A stretch of DNA of 11,779 bases from Malonomonas sp036526255 (GTDB lineage: Bacteria; Desulfobacterota; Desulfuromonadia; Desulfuromonadales; Geopsychrobacteraceae): positions 1 to 11,779 of the forward strand of contig DATCYW010000071.1 of the NCBI GenBank assembly GCA_036526255.1, read 5' to 3'. The notes under the pieces were generated by a model. The model was not told the DNA's origin and searched no databases. It saw only the letters and a program-made list of their open reading frames with translations. Positions 6,373-11,779 of this stretch are shown in pieces. Made by a program: the position numbers and the translations under genes. The number at the start of each line of letters is the position of its first letter. Within the stretch, counting starts at the first letter, position 1.

Positions 6373-7686
6373 TTACTCGATGCCGGCTACTTTTTCAAGC
6401 ATTGCGGTGGTAACCGACTTAGGACGCTCAATGCCGTAACCGAGCGCACGGTCCCAAGTGATGTTGGCGAGGCAACCGAGCGCACGACCGATCCCGAACA
6501 GAACAGTGTAGAACTCGTACTGGGTTACGCCGTAGTACCACTGAATGACGCCCGACTGTGCATCGACGTTCGGCCATGGGTTCTTGGCCTTGCCATGCTC
6601 GGTCAGAACGCCTGGAGCAACTTCGTAGATCATCTTGATCAACTGGAACAGCGGGTAGTCTTTGAGGCCCTCGGTCTTGAGGCAGAACTCGCGCTGTGAG
6701 GTGTAACGTGGGTCGGTCTTACGCAGAACAGCATGGCCGTATCCAGGGATAACCTGACCGCTGTTGAGGGTCGCCCAGAGAGCTTCCTTCAGACCTTCCT
6801 CGGTCGGCACCTTGCCACCAAGCTGGTTCATGAAGTTCTGGGTCCAACGGAGCACTTCCTCGTTGGCCAGACCATGCAGAGGACCTGCCAGGCCGTTGAT
6901 ACCGGCGCTGTAGGAGTAATATGCGTCAGACAGAGCCGAAGCAACCAGGTGAGTGGTGTGCGCCGAAACGTTGCCGGACTCATGGTCGGAGTGGATGATG
7001 AAGTACATACGGGCGACGTCATCATAAGGAGCCTTCTGACCCATCATGTGTGCGAAGTTACCGCCCATGTCGAGGCTTGGATCCGCAGCGATGTGGGTGT
7101 CACCCTTGTATTTCATACGATAGATATAGGCACCGATCGGGCCGAGCTTGGCCATCAGATTGGTACAATCCTCGTACATATCTTCCCAACAGGTCATCTT
7201 GTTGAACTTGCCGGCAGCGTAGTTGCTGGCGAAGATCGACTCACGCTGCATGGAGATGATTGCAGAAGAGAACATGACCATCGGGTGGGAATCACGTGGC
7301 AATGCACGGAGCACGTCGATGACATATTCAGGCACCTGAGAACGCTGCTTCCAGTCGGCGACGACTTCGAGGGTCTGCTCCATGGTCGGAACGTCACCGG
7401 TCAACAACAGATACCAGAAACCCTCAACATAAGGCTGCTCGCTGCCCGGAACTTTCGGCAGAGCGGCCATGGTCTCAGGAATAGTCAAGCCACGGAAACG
7501 GATACCTTCCATTGGATCCAGATAGGAGATATCAGTAACGAGGCTCTTGATGCCACGTGCGCCACCGATACACTGACCGATGTTGACTTCACCGAGGCTG
7601 ACTTCGCTGAATTCCTTCAGCAGGCGAGTGGTCCGGGGACGATGTGCCTGAATCTTCTTAAACAGGGTTTCTTTCAATGTCGACAT
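6373..7686 (-). CDS. gltA: Citrate synthase, eukaryote-like type as in Geobacteraceae
   Basis: Citrate synthase condenses acetyl-CoA and oxaloacetate to citrate at the entry of the TCA cycle, in the cytoplasm. The 437-residue protein shows the active-site residues in order: His232/His235 in HSDHESGNVSAH, His271 in GPLHGLANEE, His318 in GYGHAVLRKTDPR and Asp375 in NPWPNVDAQSG. These correspond in order and nearly in number to His274, His320 and Asp375 of the pig enzyme. The length, the RGIKSLVTD and FRGLTIPE blocks and the PNVDAxSG motif fit the mitochondrial-like form described in Geobacter rather than the NADH-inhibited E. coli type. The ATG at 7686 is preferred because GGAGAGAG stands just upstream; an in-frame extension to 7770 lacks a ribosome site and is unlike the family. 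The gene stands alone with a long upstream spacer and its own terminator. Confidence 0.95.
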   Translation of the reverse strand: MSTLKETLFKKIQAHRPRTTRLLKEFSEVSLGEVNIGQCIGGARGIKSLVTDISYLDPMEGIRFRGLTIPETMAALPKVPGSEQPYVEGFWYLLLTGDVPTMEQTLEVVADWKQRSQVPEYVIDVLRALPRDSHPMVMFSSAIISMQRESIFASNYAAGKFNKMTCWEDMYEDCTNLMAKLGPIGAYIYRMKYKGDTHIAADPSLDMGGNFAHMMGQKAPYDDVARMYFIIHSDHESGNVSAHTTHLVASALSDAYYSYSAGINGLAGPLHGLANEEVLRWTQNFMNQLGGKVPTEEGLKEALWATLNSGQVIPGYGHAVLRKTDPRYTSQREFCLKTEGLKDYPLFQLIKMIYEVAPGVLTEHGKAKNPWPNVDAQSGVIQWYYGVTQYEFYTVLFGIGRALGCLANITWDRALGYGIERPKSVTTAMLEKVAGIE

Positions 7687-8035
7687 ACTCTCTCTCCTTT
7701 GGTGTGATGAAAAAGTTTTCGGATACCCAGAGGGCCTATAAGGAAAAGCGTCCGCAGTGCGGAAAAACATTACATCCTGCCACGAAAACGCCCGCCCGAA
7801 CGGTTTCTTATCGGCAGTTTACAGCTGGTGATACGGATTAAAGCAGGTTGCGGTCAGCGATAAAGCGATCAACACTCTGTCGCTTAAATTTCCAAATATC
7901 GTTTTAGCAACTCACCTCAATGTTGTCAAGTTGTTTTGTATACAGTATCCATATTCTACAGCCATTTTCAGTTTTTTCCAGCAACAGTTTTTTTTCTTGC
8001 TTTGTCGGTGGGTATCGATAAAATGCCTAATTATT
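7687..8035. other. 349-bp divergent regulatory spacer between gltA and dusB
   Basis: I see no gene here. It holds several symmetric elements: TCCGCA-G-TGCGGA (7751-7763, in the gltA leader), AAGCGA-N11-TCGCTT (7863-7885), and the palindrome TGTATACA (7937-7944). A weak gltA promoter candidate on the minus strand is CTGACC (7857-7852), N18, TATCAC (7833-7828). Two T runs (7972-7977 and 7988-7995) precede dusB without an associated hairpin, so I do not call them terminators. The symmetric sites are candidate operators; none matches a binding site I can name. Confidence 0.45.
7923..7951 (+). promoter_or_regulatory. Possible promoter of the dusB-ntrB-ntrC operon
   Basis: TTGTCA (7923-7928, 5 of 6 matches to TTGACA) is followed 17 bp later by TATCCA (7946-7951, 3 of 6). 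The palindrome TGTATACA falls inside the spacer and could be an operator that blocks this promoter. The -10 is weak, so the call is tentative. Confidence 0.3.
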
Positions 8036-9016
8036 ATGCATAAATTCACTCCACGTATCGGCCCCCTGCAACTCGACAACCCTTTGATTCTTGCGCCGAT
8101 GGCCGGCATTACCAGCCTGCCCTATCGGCGCGTGATGAAATCTTTCGGTGCGGCGCTGGTTTTCACCGAAATGATCAGCGCTAACGGCCTGATCAGGGAC
8201 GGTCGCAAGACCTTCGAACTGCTGCGTAGCTGCCAGGAAGAAGCGCCGCTGGGTATCCAGTTGTTCGGTGATGAACCGGAAGTCCTGGCAAAGGGCGCCG
8301 CGATGATAGCCGGGACCGGGGCCCTACTTGACATCAACATGGGCTGCCCGGTCAAAAAAGTCATCCGCAGCGGTGCTGGCAGCGCACTCCTGAAAGAACC
8401 ACGGCTCGTCGCACAGATACTTTCAGCAGTACGAGCTGCCCATGATGGCCCACTGACGATAAAAATTCGCTCCGGCTGGGATGCCGAGTCGCTTAACTTT
8501 ATTGAAATAGGCCGGATTGCCGAAAACGAGGGGGTCGACGCCATCACTCTGCACCCGCGCACCCGTAGCCAGGCGTTCTCCGGCAAAGCGGACTGGCAAC
8601 AGATCGGCGAGTTGAAAACCGTGCTGAATATACCGGTCTTCGGCAGTGGTGATATTTTCACCGCTGAAGATGGACTGAACATGCTGCAACAGACCGGCTG
8701 CGACGGCTTAATGATAGGCCGTGGCGCTTACGGCAACCCCTGGCTATTCCGTGACATTCTCACGCAGCTAAAGGGGGGAGAAATCACCCCGCCGACAGTT
8801 GCAGAAAAGCTAGAAGTTGCCACCCGGCATCTGCAGCTATATTTCGAACAGTTTGGTGACCACAAAACTGTTCTGGAAATGCGCAAACATCTTTGCTGGT
8901 ACGCACGAGGCCTGCCGGGAGCCAGTCAATTTCGCGCCAGCCTGCAGCAGGTTGCCGACATGGAACAGTTACTGACGGCAACCCGCAATTTCTTCTGTGA
9001 GGCGGACAGCCAGTGA
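8036..9016 (+). CDS. dusB: tRNA-dihydrouridine synthase (DusB/NifR3 family)
   Basis: This FMN-dependent enzyme reduces uridine to dihydrouridine in tRNA D-loops using NADPH. The 326-residue protein has the TIM-barrel signatures in order: LAPMAGITSLPYRR (19-32), NMGCP with the catalytic Cys104 (101-105), TIKIRSGW with Lys143, ITLHPRTRSQ with His173, the FMN phosphate-binding run FGSGDI (202-207), and MIGRGAYGNPWLF (226-238). A C-terminal helical domain with EMRKHLCWYARGLPGA is typical of DusB. The chosen ATG begins MHKFTPRIGPLQL, the usual family start; an upstream in-frame ATG at 7931 would add a hydrophobic, non-family extension. No Shine-Dalgarno sequence precedes the chosen ATG, which is unusual. 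It is the first gene of the dusB-ntrB-ntrC operon and overlaps ntrB by 4 nt. Confidence 0.93.
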   Translation: MHKFTPRIGPLQLDNPLILAPMAGITSLPYRRVMKSFGAALVFTEMISANGLIRDGRKTFELLRSCQEEAPLGIQLFGDEPEVLAKGAAMIAGTGALLDINMGCPVKKVIRSGAGSALLKEPRLVAQILSAVRAAHDGPLTIKIRSGWDAESLNFIEIGRIAENEGVDAITLHPRTRSQAFSGKADWQQIGELKTVLNIPVFGSGDIFTAEDGLNMLQQTGCDGLMIGRGAYGNPWLFRDILTQLKGGEITPPTVAEKLEVATRHLQLYFEQFGDHKTVLEMRKHLCWYARGLPGASQFRASLQQVADMEQLLTATRNFFCEADSQ

Positions 9017-10137
9017 CCGACACAAAAGACCTGCTCCCGCAAGATTACGCCATGATCCTTGAGAACATTGAGGATGCGGTGATCGCTCTCAATCAGCAAG
9101 GACTGATCGGACTGGTCAATCCGGCAGCACAGAACTATACTGGACTATCTGAAAAACAGTGCCTTGGGCGACTTTTTTTCGACCGCTTTAGCCACCAGCC
9201 AACGCTCTGTCAACTGACCCGCACCGCGCTGGAAGACGGTCGCTCAATCTCTGACCATGAAGCGGTCATCCTGCGCATGCACGGCAGCAAGCCACGTCCG
9301 GTCAGCGTTACGGTATCACCGATCTTCACGACCAGTGGCGAGCAGCGCGGCGCCGTTTTGATCCTGCGCGATCTGACTCAGGTTCGCACCCTCGAAGAGG
9401 CGGTCCGGCGTGCCGACCGCCTGTCGATGGTCGGCACGATGGCCGCCGGCCTGGCGCATGAGATTAAAAATCCGCTGGGGGGGATAAAGGGCGCAGCACA
9501 ACTGCTGCAGATGGAGTTGAGCCAGAACCCGGAGCTGAAGGAATACACCGCGCTGGTCATTCGTGAGACCGATCGGGTCAACCGGATCATCGAGGAGTTA
9601 CTGGACCTGTCGCGCCCACGCCATGAGCAGAGCAACGCAGTCAACATCAGCCAGATCCTTGATGAAATCGTGATGCTGCAGAAGCAGGCGGTGGCCGATC
9701 GCCACATCAGCTTCAAGCTGCTGCTCGACCCGAGCATTCCGGACATTATCGGTGATCGCGACCTGCTGGTGCGCCTGTTCCTGAACCTGATCAAGAACGC
9801 TGGCGAAGCATCACCTGCCAAAGGTGAGATCATAATCGAAAGCCGGGTAGACTCGGAGTACCACATGAGCTTCCCCGGAAGCCGTTCGACGCCGATGGTC
9901 CTGATCACCGTCAGTGACGAGGGCCCGGGCATCCCGCAAAATCAGCAGGAGCAGATTTTCACCCCGTTCTATACCACAAAAACTGGCGGCAGCGGCCTGG
10001 GCCTGCCGATCTGTCAGAAGATAGTTACCGACCACGGTGGCCTGATGCATATCAATAATCGCCCGGGCGGCGGCGTTTCGGTGAAAGTCTCCCTGCCGTT
10101 GCTGCGCGCCGGTGGCGCAACGATCGATCCAACTTAA
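9013..10137 (+). CDS. ntrB: PAS-domain sensor histidine kinase NtrB (GlnL)
   Basis: The 374-residue cytoplasmic kinase starts at a GTG within the dusB stop (GTGA overlap), so translation is probably coupled. Its N-terminal PAS domain (about 10-122) has the typical core from ILENIEDAVIALN to VLILRDLTQV. The dimerisation/phosphoacceptor domain carries the H-box LAHEIKNPLGGIKGA with phosphorylated His149. The ATPase domain shows the N-box NLIKNAGEAS (258-267), the G1 box DEGPGIP (302-308), the F-box FTPFYTTK and the G2 box GSGLGL (326-331). No membrane segment is seen, so it senses an internal signal, classically through the PII protein in nitrogen control. The adjacent NtrC gene is the evident partner. 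Identity as NtrB rests on the domain order and the dusB-ntrB-ntrC context; no PII or glutamine synthetase gene is in the window. Confidence 0.88.
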   Translation: MTDTKDLLPQDYAMILENIEDAVIALNQQGLIGLVNPAAQNYTGLSEKQCLGRLFFDRFSHQPTLCQLTRTALEDGRSISDHEAVILRMHGSKPRPVSVTVSPIFTTSGEQRGAVLILRDLTQVRTLEEAVRRADRLSMVGTMAAGLAHEIKNPLGGIKGAAQLLQMELSQNPELKEYTALVIRETDRVNRIIEELLDLSRPRHEQSNAVNISQILDEIVMLQKQAVADRHISFKLLLDPSIPDIIGDRDLLVRLFLNLIKNAGEASPAKGEIIIESRVDSEYHMSFPGSRSTPMVLITVSDEGPGIPQNQQEQIFTPFYTTKTGGSGLGLPICQKIVTDHGGLMHINNRPGGGVSVKVSLPLLRAGGATIDPT

Positions 10138-10146
10138 GGACATCCC

Positions 10147-11583
10147 ATGTCAATCCAACGTATTCTGGTTGCCGATGATGAAGAGAGCATCCGCTGGGTT
10201 CTTTCCAAGGCACTGACCAAAAAAGGCTTCAACGTCGACCTGGCCGAAGACGGCAAACAGGCACTCAGCATGCTCCGCAGCAATCACTATGATCTGGCGG
10301 TTCTCGACATAAAGATGCCGGGCATGCAGGGGCTCGAGATCCTCAAATATGCCCAGGAAGAGTTCCCTGAAACGCTGACGGTGATCATGACCGCCGAGTC
10401 AACCATGGAGAACGCTGTCACGGCGATGAAAAACGGCGCCTACGATTACCTGACCAAACCCTTCGATCTGGACGCCCTGGACGCGATCATCCTGAAAGCT
10501 CAGAAGGCTGCCGAAGTCAGTGAGCAGATCGACCACTTAAAAGGCGAATTGCAGGGACAATACCGCTTCGGTCGCACGATCATCGGCAACAGCCAACCGA
10601 TGCAGGATGTCTATAAAACGCTCGGCCGGATCGCCCCCTCGGACGTCACCGTGCTGGTCACCGGCGAAAGTGGTACCGGCAAGGAACTGATCGCCCGGGC
10701 GATCCACTTTAACAGCCCGCGGCTGGGCAAGCCGTTTCTCGCCATCAACTGCGCGGCGATCCCGCGCGACCTGCTGGAGAGCGAGCTGTTCGGTCACGAA
10801 CGCGGCGCCTTCACCGGCGCGACCGAGCGCAAAACTGGCAAGTTTGAACAAGCCCAGGGCGGCACGCTGTTTCTCGACGAAATCGGCGACATGCCGCTAG
10901 AACTGCAAGCCAAGTTGCTGCGGGTCCTGCAAGAGAAAGAGATCACCAGAACCGGTGGCAGCCAGACATTAAAAATTGACGTACGAATTGTCGCTGCGAC
11001 CAACCAGAACATTGCGACCCTGGTCGCAGAGAAACAGTTCCGTGAGGACCTCTACTACCGTCTCAACGTGGTGCCGATCGACCTGCCGCCGCTGCGACTG
11101 CGCAAGGACGACATCCCGGAGCTGGTCGAATTCTTTCTACAGCGCGCCCAACAGGACCTGGGTGTCAGCACCACCGAATGCAGCAAAGAGACCCTTGCGC
11201 TGCTTAAGCGGCACAACTGGCCGGGCAATATTCGTGAGCTGGAAAATGTCATCAAACGGGCCACCCTGCTCTCCCCTAATCACGTGCTGCTGCCCAGCGA
11301 CTTTCCGGGGTTACTCAGCGGCAAAGGATCTGAAAGCACGGACGAATCACTCGAAGCCCTGGTCGCGCGAAAACTGGAAAATTCGCTGGCGCAGATGGAT
11401 CTGCAGGAACTGGACAACCTCTACGAGATGGTCATCCTGCAGGTGGAACGCCCGCTGATCAACATCATCCTCAACCAGACCCGCGGCAACCAGGTCCGCA
11501 CAGCAGAAATCCTCGGCATCAACCGAAACACCCTGCGGAAAAAGATCAATACGCTGCAGATCGAAGTAAAGCGGGGCGGCTGA
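10147..11583 (+). CDS. ntrC: Sigma-54-dependent response regulator NtrC (GlnG)
   Basis: The 478-residue activator has all three NtrC domains. The receiver (1-120) contains the acidic pair at 10-12, phosphoacceptor Asp54 in AVLDIKMPGM, Thr82 and Lys104. The AAA+ domain (about 142-380) has Walker A GESGTGKE (173-180), the sigma-54 contact loop GAFTGA (220-225), Walker B GGTLFLDE (238-245) and NWPGNIRELEN. A Fis-type helix-turn-helix (about 440-472) includes RTAEILGINRNTLRKKI. The SIRWVL segment after the receiver start and the IIGNSQPMQDV linker closely resemble E. coli NtrC. Phosphorylation by NtrB would drive activation of sigma-54 promoters, classically nitrogen-assimilation genes. AAGGA lies 7 nt before the ATG, and the gap from the ntrB stop is 9 nt, so they are cotranscribed. 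The exact regulon cannot be read from the window. Confidence 0.92.
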   Translation: MSIQRILVADDEESIRWVLSKALTKKGFNVDLAEDGKQALSMLRSNHYDLAVLDIKMPGMQGLEILKYAQEEFPETLTVIMTAESTMENAVTAMKNGAYDYLTKPFDLDALDAIILKAQKAAEVSEQIDHLKGELQGQYRFGRTIIGNSQPMQDVYKTLGRIAPSDVTVLVTGESGTGKELIARAIHFNSPRLGKPFLAINCAAIPRDLLESELFGHERGAFTGATERKTGKFEQAQGGTLFLDEIGDMPLELQAKLLRVLQEKEITRTGGSQTLKIDVRIVAATNQNIATLVAEKQFREDLYYRLNVVPIDLPPLRLRKDDIPELVEFFLQRAQQDLGVSTTECSKETLALLKRHNWPGNIRELENVIKRATLLSPNHVLLPSDFPGLLSGKGSESTDESLEALVARKLENSLAQMDLQELDNLYEMVILQVERPLINIILNQTRGNQVRTAEILGINRNTLRKKINTLQIEVKRGG

Positions 11584-11613
11584 TTCAGATCAACGAACGC
11601 CAGTCCAGATAAA

Positions 11614-11657
11614 CAAAAAAACCCCCGCCGGTCGCTTGCCTAGCCGGTCGGTAAGCG
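11614..11657. other. Repeat-bearing 3' spacer after ntrC, possible weak minus-strand terminator
   Basis: The octamer GCCGGTCG occurs twice (11627-11634 and 11643-11650), and CGCTTGCC (11633-11640) can pair with GGTAAGCG (11650-11657) with one wobble pair. An A7-C5 run lies at 11615-11625; read on the minus strand it gives a GC-rich stretch followed by T7, as in a terminator for a gene entering from the right. The stem is imperfect. Confidence 0.35.
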
Positions 11658-11681
11658 TGTTGACCATCTAAACAAGAACAA

Positions 11682-11719
11682 GCAAAGCCCTCTAAAATTA
11701 GATACTTAGAGGGCTTTGC
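11682..11719. terminator. Perfect 14-bp-stem hairpin ending the dusB-ntrB-ntrC operon
   Basis: GCAAAGCCCTCTAA (11682-11695) is an exact inverted repeat of TTAGAGGGCTTTGC (11706-11719) around a 10-nt loop. It lies about 100 nt past the ntrC stop. The plus-strand side is followed by CTTTCG, only weakly T-rich; the minus-strand side is followed by TTGTTCTTGTTT, so it may terminate in both directions. Confidence 0.6.
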
Positions 11720-11779
11720 CTTTCGTAGATTTTCAAGATGAAGTCAAATGGTTAAACTACTGAAATTCCATGCTGCCTT

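Noticed and set aside
6733..7707. A 324-codon open frame on the plus strand opposite gltA.
   Set aside because: It is an antisense shadow of a clearly recognisable enzyme gene and has no recognisable domain or ribosome site.
7687..7770. N-terminal extension of citrate synthase beginning MFFRTADAF.
   Set aside because: It has no ribosome site, is not like family N-termini, and a good GGAGAGAG precedes the ATG at 7686.
7760..7800. A TGGCAG motif on the minus strand upstream of gltA that could suggest a sigma-54 promoter.
   Set aside because: The -12 element (TTGC with the GC at correct spacing) is missing.
7971..7995. T runs upstream of dusB as a terminator.
   Set aside because: No GC-rich hairpin precedes either run, and no plus-strand gene ends upstream.
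7931..8035. Longer dusB start with a 35-residue hydrophobic N-terminus.
   Set aside because: DusB proteins are cytosolic and start near the LAPMAG block; the extension would also overlap the likely promoter.
11627..11650. Paired GCCGGTCG octamers as the start of a repeat array or CRISPR.
   Set aside because: Only two copies with an 8-nt gap are present, far too short for such an array.

Overview
The window (about 11.8 kb) looks like a chromosomal segment of a Desulfuromonadales/Geobacter-type bacterium. The best clue is the citrate synthase at 6373-7686, which is of the long eukaryote-like type known from Geobacteraceae. The nifR3/dusB-ntrB-ntrC order and the moderately GC-rich housekeeping content fit. 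The lineage is an inference from protein character, not from a search.

Region 1 (1-2573, minus strand) is a tightly packed operon read right to left. It holds an RlmI-like PUA/SAM rRNA methyltransferase, a short two-helix membrane protein resembling DUF2868, and a P-loop GTPase of the DUF3482 type that runs off the left edge. Successive genes overlap by 8 nt in the same way (ATGGGTGA, then ATGTCTGA), which suggests translational coupling. The middle gene carries two compensating frameshifts, each at a short G run. A good sigma-70 promoter (TGGACA-N16-TAGAAT) precedes the methyltransferase.

Region 2 (2574-5561) begins with a divergent spacer containing a perfect 14-bp palindrome. It leads into a 220-aa conserved-looking protein of unknown function (plus), then a hairpin between convergent genes, a DUF318/ArsP-type eight-helix permease (minus), and a promoter with an unusual T11 tract driving an orphan UbiE-like methyltransferase (plus). 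This part closes with a strong bidirectional terminator.

Region 3 (5562-7686, minus) has two single-gene units. One is a glycine-zipper/OmpA-domain lipoprotein (YiaD-like) with its own TATAAT promoter. The other is gltA, ending in a textbook intrinsic terminator.

Region 4 (7687-11779, plus) is a 349-bp divergent regulatory spacer followed by dusB-ntrB-ntrC: a tRNA-dihydrouridine synthase, a PAS histidine kinase and its sigma-54-activating response regulator. dusB and ntrB overlap by 4 nt, and ntrB and ntrC are 9 nt apart. The window ends with a perfect 14-bp-stem terminator. I see no CRISPR array, tRNA, rRNA or intact mobile element. The least understood parts are the DUF2868/DUF3482 membrane-GTPase pair and the 220-aa protein with its adjacent palindrome.
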